Origin: Chaenocephalus aceratus
Lineage: Eukaryota > Chordata > Actinopteri > Perciformes > Channichthyidae
Direction of reading: 5' to 3'
NCBI GenBank assembly: GCA_023974075.1
Contig: CM043791.1
Location: 26,720,642-26,784,641, forward strand
Length of the DNA stretch: 64,000 bases
Positions 13,641-24,400 of the stretch are shown here, piece by piece; the stretch's first letter is position 1; every line of letters begins with the position of its first letter. Under the pieces are notes generated by a model that was not told the DNA's origin, searched no databases, and saw only the letters and a list, made by a program, of their open reading frames with translations. The translations under genes were made by a program, and so were the position numbers.

Positions 13641-15041
13641 ATCGACATGCCCCACCTGCTGAATCACAAGCACAGGTGTCTACATTGAGTGTAACACCGG
13701 AGCCTCTCCTGTTTCCACTAAGCAACACATTGGTGAATATAATGTGTCCATTGCACAGGCAGTGTGGCCACCAAGCAAAAAGAAAAGTAATTCTATGTCT
13801 CCCCAAAGAAAATAAATACCATTGGATTGTATTGCCTCATAAAACCAAAGTGATGAATGTAGGCTTAGCAGGTATTTCACAGCTTAATAAGTGTAGGTGG
13901 ATAGGACTGGCCTTTAAGCTAATGCAGTTCACCTTGTCTTTGATCTTTCATGCTAGTGGACAGGCGTGTGAGACAACACTCAACCTGAGCTTTATGGTAA
14001 TGTGACTCATTACATCCATGACCTTGAATGAACACAGCTAAGGTTGTGTGTGGATGAGAACATGTGTTTGTATGTGCAAGCACCAGAAACTGTGGTGTGT
14101 ACATGGGTATGTGTTTGACAGTGTGGGGCTTTGCAGCTTATGTGAGGCATTATGTAGATATATTGGAGCCTTTCGCATTCACGAATCTCAGATCATATAC
14201 TCCACAGCAATGATACGAGTTATCGCGCTTCCTGTACTCATCACTGTCTTGTGCATATGAAGCCACTCAACTTGTCCTTTGTCTCTGCTGTGTTTTCAGT
14301 GTCCCCACATGCATCAATGTCAGCAGCCCTCCCCACCGGCTTCTGATTTATGAATCCCATCCTGGTCTGTCATTACTGCCTGCAGAAGGGAGCATTGATG
14401 GAACAATATGTCGAGATCATCAGGAGGAGAATCGCCTCATGTCCACAAATATCATGAATATTCTTCTGACAACCACTGGCCTGCAGCAACTCAGATTTAG
14501 ATGATCCAAGAAGATATATTACGATACAAGATATTCTGGGTTATTTCATTTTGAGGATGGATACATCTTTATGGTACAAGCCCTCCTACAAAAGCAATGT
14601 CTCATATGACATATTTATGTTGCTGTCATATACCTCCATGCCTTTGAAATCCATACAACATGCTGTCAGGCTGATGTAACGCTCTTTTCCAGCTGCAAAA
14701 ATAAGACAAACCGTGGGGAAAATGTTCTGTCTGTCTTTCAATGGTTAGCCCTCATACCTTCACTAAGCATTATTTTTTGCCTTTAACCACCACCCATTTT
14801 GTCTCTCAAAAGTCAACATATTCTTTTTATAGAGTTTCATTTTGTGTACTCAGCATAGACTTCTCCATCAATACAAAATTGAGTCTGGCTCACTTTATCT
14901 CTATCTATTTTTATATGAGGGCTTTTGTGTCCATTTATGTGTACACATCCGACTAGTTATGTAGGTAAACCTCTTGGCTTACTCATCCCCACATGAACTG
15001 AAACCTTTGAATAGAAAAGTGGTCATTTGTGAGTGCACCAT

Positions 15042-15043
<2 letters not shown>
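13641..15043. other. No gene seen
   Basis: Unique-looking DNA. The 195-residue frame at 13418-14005 runs through both LINE tails and has no domain. A pyrimidine-rich stretch ending in TTTTCAG near 14299 has no matching donor nearby. Confidence 0.4.
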
Positions 15044-15080
<37 letters not shown>

Positions 15081-15092
15081 CGTGTGTGTGTG
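15044..15092. repeat. (GT)n microsatellite with GC interruption
   Basis: About 49 bases of GT repeats interrupted by GCGCGCG. Confidence 0.95.
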
Positions 15093-16346
15093 CTACAATT
15101 TATTTCCCAAAGAAATATTAGAGCAGATTTATGCACAGCACTGCTGTGTGGAGTTCACATGGGGCAGCAGACTCAGACGTAAACTCTATTAGCAGGCCTA
15201 TTATTGTTTGGCAATCCTCCATCTATCAACGACCTTTGGCCCCTACCCCTGACATTCTTCGGCCTGGAAGACAGAATTGTTATTCTATTGGGAAAAATTA
15301 TTGGGAAAAACTGTCTTGAATTCCTGTTTTTATTTCAATTTCCCTTGAAGATCCCTGACTAACTAAGGGACTTATTTGAATCATAACATTGCAGAACAAC
15401 TGTGCATTTAATCAAATTAGTGAACAAAATAATTGCAGGAGGTTTGGACCAATTTGTAGAAGATTATTTCCTGAAAATATTTCAACAGAGATCGGTTTTC
15501 CTTATATTTTAGGAAATACAATGCAATGTTTAGTTTATTTTGTTTTCCTTTTCTTATCTTTTGGCCATTGTTCTATTACAGTAGGTCTTTGGTTGCGGCA
15601 AACGTAGTGTTTTTTTCAAAAGTTGTCTTACAGTTTTAAAATCGAGTAAGCCTTAAGATCTCTTGTGAAGAGGTCACAACCCCCACTAGCAGTCCTGACC
15701 ACTGACTTACAGGCTACCCGAGGGTAGAACCAAACCACAACTGCCTGGTAGCCCCAGTGAGATGATAGTGAACTGTTCATGAACTTGTCATGAAAAGTTC
15801 ATGGAATATCAGTGAACCATATTCATGAACAGCTCATAAACAGCTTATAAACAGCTCATAACAAAGTTGATGAACTGTTCATGAAATGGTCATGAACATT
15901 AAATGGCACTCAGTGATGTACCTGAACGCGTTCAATGAACGATCGTTCATGAACGCGTTCATATTTTGGGCGAACGTGAACTGAACGTAGGCCTACTGTA
16001 TTTCCGCTAGATGAACGTAATTGAGAACGCGTTCATTCTCAGCACTGTATAACGGCGTTCAAAAGTGCGTTCATTCTCAGCACTGTATTATATAACGGCG
16101 TTCAAAAGTGTGCCAGATTTCATATGCCTTTCAGCCGAAATCCCAGTTAAAACACACAGTAAACAGGCTTCAAAATAATGCGGAAAACCACCCAATCTGG
16201 CAACAGCAAGCTGCCTGTGACGCGTACGCGCCTGTCACCCCTGGCTGTCGCACTAAAATATAAATATATTAAATATATCAGACTCCTCACAACAAACAAT
16301 GTGGAGCCGCGGAACCGGCGAGCATTGAATTAATGAATGAATTAGT

Positions 16347-17556
16347 ATGGACGAAGCCGAGAGCAGCTGCAGCAGCACTCGCTCAGAGTGAGACTCTACG
16401 GCAGGGGTGGGGAACCTCCGGCCTCCGGGCCGTATACTTTAATTAAACAAGCGAGTGACTGTTTTTCCTGGCCAAGGTCAGGGTCCTTGAACACAACACG
16501 AGCCTAACGTGTCATCACGTGGTATATGTCTCGACTGACAGGGGTGCAGTTCTGACGGAGAGCACCAGAACGCCACTCCAGCACTTCAGAAATTGCAGTA
16601 CCGATACACATGCCGCAGTTTCTGCGTGTCTGTGTCTTTAGTTGAAAGCCCAGTGGCGATCTGCTCATCTGTCACACTGATCATACAGTCAATAACTGTG
16701 TTGTTATTAGCATCTGGTTAGCTAGCTATGCTAACGAATATAAGAATCTTTTTCTACAACCAGTGAGGTAAAGGCACATCTTTATATGATCATTATAGTT
16801 ATAAAAAAAATAAGAGAATAAAGTAAACAGGTATAAAATACTATATGACAGTTATTAATAAAGAAGAATACAGTTTGAAATGGGAGTGATTTGTCAAATA
16901 TCCATAAATTAAAAGAAAATCTGCTTACAGTTGTGTTTGGGTGTTGAGAGATGTGTCCATAGATCTCCTAATGTTGCTCTCAAAGTGCACCAGATAGATG
17001 CTTTTAACTTCAACATTTAAAAAAAAAATCTTCCCAGGGGAGCACGCCACACCCTGCACGTGCATGCATACGCGAGTCATGGTGAGATATCTGGATTAAG
17101 AGGTTGCTTTTTCTTTGCACAGAATGAAATGAATGGGCTGTGATTTTTGTTTTTTTAAGCAGAGGTCAATAACTTGTACGGCCCTCTGAGGATATTGTAA
17201 AAATTGAAATGGCCCTTGAGAGGAAAAAGGTTCCCCACCCCTGCTCTACGGCGTCGGCGTATGAGCATTTAAAAGAGTTTTACGTTAAAGTCAGTACTGA
17301 CTCAGACGGAAACAATCAAACGTTTGCCTGTAAACTGTGTCCGCCCGGTTTGAAAAAGCAAGTCCGTACATCGACGACGTCGACAACAAACCTTAAACGG
17401 CACATTGAGAATAAGCACACGACTAGCCTTTCACGGTATGTGCGAGTGGCGAATAAAAAAGAGAGCCAAAACAGATCCACTACCACCCAAATCCCATTAA
17501 CATCGTACAGGAGACAAATAATAGCTCGCAGCAACGTATTGAAAAAAGAACTATAA
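16347..17556 (+). pseudogene. BED zinc-finger hAT transposase N-terminus, split and truncated
   Basis: The first segment starts at an ATG (16347) and runs to the inner hAT insertion; the reading frame resumes exactly in phase at 17252 when the insert and one TSD copy are disregarded. The second segment encodes a BED-type finger: a Cys-Lys-Leu-Cys pair, then an Asn-Leu-Lys-Arg-His...Lys-His pair, with a Ser/Thr-rich tail. BED fingers bind the transposon's subterminal DNA. One TGA stop (16389-16391) lies in the first segment and the frame ends at 17556, well before any catalytic region. Confidence 0.75.
16402..17243. mobile_element. Nested hAT (Charlie/Tip100-like) non-autonomous element
   Basis: The ends are near-perfect inverted repeats, CAGGGGTGGGGAACCT and GGTTCCCCACCCCTG, flanked by the 8-bp duplication ctctacgg (16394-16401 and 17244-17251). 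The 842-bp interior has no transposase frame. Its position inside the BED coding region of the older hAT orders the two insertions. Confidence 0.9.
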
Positions 17557-17706
17557 ACTATAAATTAGTTCATTTTTGAAACCATGAACTTTAGTTCAAC
17601 ATTTTGAATTATGAACTATGAACTGAACTAGTTCATTTTAAAATGTGTGAACTGTGAACTGAACTAGTTCATGTAGAAAGTGAACTTTCCCAACACTGAT
17701 GGCACT

Positions 17707-17990
17707 AGGGCAGTTCATGAACTGCTCATGAAACTCCTGTGCTGGAATGGTTCATGAACAATTCATGGAATATGGTTTTAGGCAGGTTCATGAACAATTC
17801 ATGAAATGGAGTTTTCAGTGAGTGTGTAGGGATATTCAGTTTTCAACCAAGAACATATCAAGAACTGTTCATAACAACTTCATGAACAGTTCATACCCAG
17901 TCACTGAATATAATTCAATGGCTGGCTATGAACTGTTCATGAACTGTTCATGAACTGTTCATGTACATGAACTGTTCATGAACCATTGAC
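17707..17990. repeat. GTTCATGAAC palindromic array
   Basis: Irregular array of TTCATGAA and GTTCATGAAC words, tightest at 17930-17975, where the ~11-base unit repeats head to tail. It continues the array interrupted at 15910. Confidence 0.8.
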
Positions 17991-18405
17991 TGTGGGTCAA
18001 TTGGCAACCATAGAAAACAACAATTATGTCAATCACAATGGAACTTTACTCAAATTAACATACGAACATACATGTATACAGGTGGAGCGCTACAATTAAT
18101 CCTATCACTATTTGAAGCACAGTTCTTGATACTCAGCTGCACAAAAAAATGTGTTACGGGTCCCAAAAGCTTGGGTACCACAGCAACAATAAATTATTTC
18201 TGTAGAAAACAGAAAAGTGCAACAGCAATAATTATACACAGGATCCGGTTGATCGTCTGGATTGCTTCTTATTCAAAATTCAAAGTACACAGTTACATTC
18301 AAATAGCTGTACTTTACAAACATCACATTTCTCCATTTAAGTTATCCGTCTGTCACAGTCAATTACTGTATCTCAAGGAGAAATTCAACATAGTCAATAT
18401 AAATT

Positions 18406-19175
18406 ATTACATCACATTGCATTTAGCTGATGCTTTTATCCAAAGCGACTTACAATAAGTGCGTTCGACCAACAAAATACAAACTTGAAGAAAACAGAAT
18501 CATAAAGTACATCAGGCTTCATAGAGCAAAAACATTTCAAGTACTACTCAACTGGCTTTAGGTAAGCCAGTCCTTTATTAGTATATAAGTGCTTTGTGAA
18601 TAGTTCTATCGCTCGAAGTGGAGTCGAAAGAGATGAGTTTTCAGTCTGCGCCGGAAGGTGTGTAAGCTTTCTGCTGTCCTGATGTCAATGGGGAGCTCAT
18701 TCCACCATTTTGGAGCCAGGATAGTAAACCCACGTGCTTTTGCTGATGGGAACTTGGGTCCCCTTCGCAGCGAGTGTGCAGCGAGCCGTTTGGTTGATGC
18801 AGAGCGTAGTGCACGCGCTGGGGTGTACAGTTTAACCATGTCCTGGATGTAGGAAGGGCCAGATCCATTCGCAGCATGGTACGCAAGTATCATTGTCTTG
18901 AAGTGGATTCTAGCAGTTACCGGAAGCCAGTGGAGGGAGCGGAGGAGCGGAGTGTTGTGGGAGAATTTAGGAAGGTTGAAGACCAGGCGAGCCGCTGCAT
19001 TCTGGATGAGCTGCAGAGGTCGGATGGCACATGCAGGTAGACCAGCCAGGAGAGAGTTGCAGTAGTCTAGGCGTGAGATGACGAGAGCCTGGACCAGAAC
19101 CTGCGTGGCTTTCTGGGTCAGCTGGGGACGTATCCTCCTGATGTTGTAAAGCGTGTATCTGTAGCAGCTATGTTT
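18406..19175 (-). mobile_element. 5'-truncated L2/Maui-like LINE
   Basis: On the minus strand the sequence encodes the end of a LINE reverse transcriptase polyprotein and then a 3' UTR ending in the fish LINE tail GTAAGTCGCTTTGGATAAAAGC (complement near 18425-18450). Truncation at the 5' side near 19175 is the normal outcome of target-primed reverse transcription. I could not see a clear TSD. Confidence 0.75.
18606..19170 (-). pseudogene. LINE reverse transcriptase C-terminal fragment
   Basis: The open part at 18606-18893 holds motifs typical of the C-terminus of fish LINE ORF2 proteins: Ala-Pro-Lys-Trp-Trp-Asn-Glu-Leu-Pro and an ending rich in Arg and His (Arg-Arg-Arg-Leu-Lys-Thr-His-Leu-Phe-Arg). 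Upstream, 18894-19170 continues the homology with an Asp-Tyr-Cys-Asn-Ser-Leu-Leu-Ala-Gly-Leu motif just downstream of the RT core. Catalytic RT and endonuclease regions are missing, so it is non-functional. Confidence 0.75.
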
Positions 19176-19581
19176 GCAGTGAAGGACAGGTTGTTATCTA
19201 TAAACACATAACGCTATCAAATAATACTTTCTATCAATATATCTATCTTTACCAAATATAACATATTATGGAGATCACAAAAATACACTGTCAATGTTAA
19301 TAAACAAAAAACAAGGCAATGTGCCTGCAAGACTTCACTCAGGTAAACAAAACATATTACCCGTGCGCAGCAGCTAACCTGCCTGCGAGCCTTCACTCAG
19401 GTCACATTTACCCAGGCCTGAAGCCCGCGAAAATGGCATCTATTGTTGCCGACAGTTTAGTATTTTTAAAATACCGTTACTATGTCAAACATGCTCAAAA
19501 CGTTCTGACACTCTCCTAAACATCTCCAACATCATATCTAATTCAAGTTAACATCGATCATTTTCATCATGTACTGACCTG

Positions 19582-20737
19582 CAGGGCCGGACTGGGACAA
19601 TAAGTCAGGCCGGGAATTATACACCCAGCCAGGCCACTACCAGTTTTCTTTTGTGCCATTTTGCTGGATTTATTTGTCAATATTTACAGCGTTGCTGCCC
19701 ATAGTGATAGCCCTAAACTACCCCAGAATAAACATATGGGCATGGGTTACTATTTAAAAAAAAAAATGCAAATCTATTTAGGAACCTAACCTACTGTATC
19801 CATGTTAACATATTTTAAGTGGAGGTGGACCTCAAATTCTCTAGGGGGGTCCGGGGGCATGCTCCCCCGGTAAGATTTTTTTTTCAACTGTTGGACTTAA
19901 ATGCATCAATCTGGTGCACTTTGAGGGGGAAATAAAGATACTACACCCATGTGAAACAGAACTGTATACATTTAAATAATCATAAAATCATAAGAACATG
20001 GCCATAACCAAATAACATACCATATCCAATATGAAAAAACATTGAAACTTCTTTATTTATTTGTTTTTGGTTCATTTATATGTGTCTGGGCTCCTGAACC
20101 AGCCTCTCCTGTCTCCCCCCTCTCCCTCCTGCTCATCTTTGAGGCAGAAGCAAAGACTAGTTTTAGCTCTCAACAAGTTATTTGCATATTTTATTATGCA
20201 TGCATATTTGACTAATCACTCCCCCTTCAAATGGAAATATGTGTTTACATAACATGGTGACCAAACCGTTTGAGACCCACTGAGATAACTTAGACTAAGT
20301 TAACTATCTAAACACTCAGAGAGTCCTTTACCTCATCTGTAGTTATCAGTCTCTCAGTCTGACTCTCCTCCACCTTGTTGACAGCTCATTATATCCGTTA
20401 GCGCAGCTAGCTAGCACCAGATGCTAACAACAATACACGTAACCGGTGCGCGCACTTTCTCTCTCTCGCTCGCGCCACACATACACACCCTCCCGAGCTT
20501 GAATGACACACAGACAGAGACCAATCGAGGGCATTAGTGTATGATCGTGGCCATGTCGGCAGGCCACATCATGTAGACAGCCAGTCACCCTCTGTGAGGC
20601 AGAGTCGACCCACATTTGCGCAGCGTTGGGTTCACAATACATACATACAAAAAAAAAAATCCTCAGGCCAGCAGGCCACTTAGCAGGCCAGGCCATCGGG
20701 AAACCTCCCGGTCCTCCCGATGGCCAGTCCGGGCCTG
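19582..20737. mobile_element. hAT non-autonomous element
   Basis: The ends are CAGGGCCGGACTGGG and CCAGTCCGGGCCTG, flanked by the 8-bp duplication ctgacctg (19574-19581 and 20738-20745). The interior includes a G-rich/C-rich stem (GGGGTCCGGGGGCATG...CCCCCGG near 19847-19870). The frame at 20424-20696 on the minus strand shows no transposase motif. Confidence 0.85.
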
Positions 20738-21054
20738 CTGACCTGTAGAAAACAGGAAAGTAAGCAGCAATAATTATACACAGGATCCGGTTGATCGTCT
20801 GGATTGCTTCTGAGGAGGGGGCGGAAGTGTCCCCCCTAAAATAACCCAGATGTCACCGCTCACCTGCCAAAGGTTCCACCTTGGCGCTATACTCATACTG
20901 CTTCTCAAACAGTAGGCTACAGATAAACCATAAAATGATATGAATGTCACCAAAATAAATACAGATAATGTTCAGTTTCAAATTCACTATTGTTTTGTTT
21001 TAAGATTAAAAGTTTTTAAAAATAAAGACATGTTCAAATAGTAGATGAATATTC

Positions 21055-21455
21055 AAGAGGTCTTTAAAATCATCACACTGATCATCAAAAGTTCATAAAA
21101 TGCTCATGAATATTCAAAAATATTCTGAACTTGCCACAATCATCCAACATTCATGAAATGCTAATAGTCATGAAAAGTTCATGAAATGCTCATGCAAACT
21201 TTTTGGGGTTTTAATTATAATGTTGTGATTGGCTGGATCATGAACAGTTCATAAATTGCTCATAAAAGTCTGTCATGAGCAAAACAGGAACTTTATATGA
21301 ATGAACAATGTTCATAAACATTTCATGAACTGCTCTTTAAAATGGTTCATGAGCATTTTAAGAATTTTGGTTCATGAACATGACAAGTGAACATATAATG
21401 AGTTGTTCATGAATGTTTCATGAGTGCTCATGAACAGCTCATAAAGTCATGAACT
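21055..21455. repeat. TTCATGAA/GCTCATGAA array, right side
   Basis: Repeated GTTCATGAA, GCTCATGAA and ATGAACAGTTCAT words at irregular spacing, matching the array at 15769-17990. Confidence 0.8.
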
Positions 21456-21474
21456 CCATCTCGCAGGGGAGAGC

Positions 21475-24400
21475 CCAGCACTGATGAAATATTCAACAAC
21501 TTACCATGACCAGCAAGGAATGGAAAAGTCCAATAGTAGCATATTTGATGTCATCACATGGCTTTGAATTCACATGCATGCACGCAAGCTGCAAAACCTT
21601 CCACGTCACATGTACTGTAAATTCACACACACCCAACCGCACACTCACACTTAAAAGAAAAAACGAAACCTTAGCAGTCGCACACATTTCTTCATCACAT
21701 ACACACAAACTATGTGCTATTTAATGTCTCGGTCCCTCCCAGGGGCGTATCAGCTGTCATTCAGAGATAATGTCTCAGATGTTTCCATACCGTTCTCTGT
21801 CGTCATGCATTCACCAGACTGACGCAGGCACAAAAGCACAGAAGATAGAACCAATGATATCCTGGCTCTGCTATTCAGCGTCTGTCCTCTACTCAGAGAC
21901 TCGATTATATGTAACCCAATGCCGAGGCACAACACCAGCTTGGACCCATTCACCGCTGTTTCTGACAACTTTGTAGACAGAATTGCTATTCAACCACAGG
22001 CTTATGGCCTGCTTTTCTTTTTCAAACCACCCACCTACCACGGGTGGCATGGGCAAGATAGTGTAATTGATCCGTCAAAAGCCTCATTCCAGAGGGGAAT
22101 CACAGGATGCTTCTCAGTTGCTGTCGCGGAGGCACAGGCCTTGATCAGGAATCAGGCCAGCTATTATCTGTAACAGCAGAGATAGGATTGCTTGCAGCGT
22201 CATGCTGTGTCTCTTTCAGCCAAAAAGAGGTGGACCTAAATGCATTTTCTGCTCTTTTCTTGAAGTTGTCCTTAGACATAGTGCCTTAACTGTCATTGGC
22301 CTTTTTTCTCGGAGCAGCAGAGAGTGAAAAGGAACAGATGTCAGAACTTTTGAATCACTTGAACGAGGGCAACATGTTGTTTATCTCAAGCTTTGACCAA
22401 GCTGAAGTACTTGCAATAATCACCATATAAATGTTTTGGAGCTCATAAATAATGTAAAATGCACTTATTCTTGCTTATTCTCCCTTTGATAAGATTATCA
22501 TGCTGGCCCCAGTTTTTTTCCATGACCAGATTTCATTTACCATTTGATTTATTAGATCTTACACTGAGGCATACAAATGTATAATTTCTGATTTTTTCCC
22601 TGGATGGAAAGTCTGAAATTCTCTGTGATGGGATCAACAGTGAGTCCACATGAAGCTGATTGGCAGCAGTTCTGCACACCTCTGGAATACCAAAACACTC
22701 GGAGGCTGTTAAAGTTAATGTTGATCTATGGTTGAGATAAGCAAAGCTGATATTTTTTGCAGCTAATTGATTCCTTATCAGGGTTTTATCAGATTGCTCT
22801 GGCATTTGAACTTCTTCATCTCTTCCCATCTCCCGGCTTAGATACTTCAGCGCTTCTGGCCCATGAATCATACTTAATATTCAAATCACTTCATTTTCAT
22901 CCTGTTTTTCTGCTTCAAAGGACCTCCCACTTGCCCTTTCAGCTTCTTGAACAGATAAAAACCCTAGGAAAATCATGAGACAATATTAATGGGAAAAAGT
23001 GATTTCAGAGCTGAGTGACGTGACTGATCTTAATCCTACTATATTTGCTTTCTCATGCACCTATTATCTTTTTCTCTGTCCTGACTGTACAGTCCTGACA
23101 ACTTTTACCCAAATATCAATACAATGGCAATATTAACTGACATTTTTGGGGTGATATATTATCATAACGAACAATTGTGTTTTGCTCTAAGTCATTTACA
23201 TCATTCATTTCATGTAAACAGCAAATGTTGAGCCAAAATGGGGAAAATTCAGTGAAGAAGAAAAACTGTAGATGTACAGTATAAGTAAGTGGTCAGAGGA
23301 CTGATTTTGAATGTGCAGTCTTTTTGCCTATTTAGAACCCCCTAAAGGCAAATGTGGGAAACACTTTCATGTTGAGTGGAATGCTGAGATAAATTTAAAC
23401 CTGCCAGAAAGGACAGAAATATGGAATTTAAAATTGGCCAACATAACATTTTTTATCAGAACGGACCAGAAGTAGGTGGGAAGTAAGTAAGGCGAAAGCC
23501 CCCTCTCCCACTTTACACCCCTTTCCAATTTGGCATTGCGGAGGGGGTGACCCCATCGCAAGATGGTCTATGATCTACTCTTTTTATGTTTCTTTTTCTT
23601 TTTTGTGCGAATGCTGTTTATGCGAATGCATTTTTTTTCTTTTAAACCTGCCATAATTCCCAAACCCTACACTCCTGGGACATAATTGTATGCTTGAATT
23701 GTAGGAAAACCTCTCCTACGTTGAAAAATAAATAAATAAATTAAACAAAATGCCTTTTACCGATAGCTGCTACAGTTTTCAAACTATAGTTAGAAATGTA
23801 AGAGGTTTATTTCTCATTCAGAACAATGGAAAGGCTCTCCTTTCACTGCACATCTCCATGGAAACCTTTGATCTCTGGGTTCACACACACAGGTGTTTGA
23901 TAACGTTGTCACCTCAAACACAAACACACAGACTGGAGTTTAACAGACTGTCTCAGCCTATTCTTTTCTGTCTGATGGAGACTTCATACTGACTTCAACA
24001 TGTTCCATAACATTTATACATTATTGGTAACGTATGGTTTTAGTTAAAAAATGTGCAGTTAAAATATTCTGCTGCTTTTCAAAGCGTTTTTACTTTCTTT
24101 TCTCTTCTTAATACACATTCATTCACTACTACTTACATTTAATATCTAAATCCATCAGCCTACTTTCAGCTACAGAAACCATTCAACTATTAACTTATTC
24201 AGCTATTTCAGGACATTGAGGCTATACATTTGGTTGTTTATACCTTTTCTTTTAAATATTAAGCTTCTTTACTATTTTTCCTACTCTTCCAGTTTAACAT
24301 TTCACTTTCAAGTTTTCAACAAAGTCATTGCAATGCATTTGAGCTGCAACAATTTTGATTAAAATCATTTAACTTTTCTGCATTTCTCCACTAAGTTCAG

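Larger units (their letters stand above)
15911..17698 (+). mobile_element. hAT element with BED zinc-finger remnant
   Basis: The borders are CAGTGATGTACC and CCCAACACTG, flanked by the 8-bp duplication atggcact at 15903-15910 and 17699-17706. The subterminal regions are packed with GTTCAT/ATGAAC words, probably transposase-binding repeats. It carries only the N-terminal BED part of a transposase (see 16347-17556) and lacks the RNase H-like and dimerisation regions, so it is non-autonomous. A second hAT sits inside its coding region. Confidence 0.85.
15751..21474. mobile_element. Possible composite repeat with TTCATGAA-rich ends
   Basis: Both ends hold arrays of the palindromic words TTCATGAA and GTTCATGAAC (15769-15902 plus 17707-17990, and 21055-21455). 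The outer borders are imperfect inverted matches: CCCCAGTGAGATGATAG at the left and CTCCATCTCGCAGGGG at the right. Between them lie a BED-hAT, a LINE end and another hAT, all with their own borders. A ~67-bp segment containing GGATCCGGTTGATCGTC occurs both at 18200-18268 and at 20744-20812. I infer one old non-autonomous element invaded several times; no TSD confirms it. Confidence 0.35.

Noticed and set aside
13418..14005. 195-residue frame
   Set aside because: Crosses two LINE tails, contains no domain and lacks exon borders.
15769..17990. CRISPR-like array
   Set aside because: Irregular spacing, palindromic short words and no unique equal-length spacers; the context is eukaryotic.
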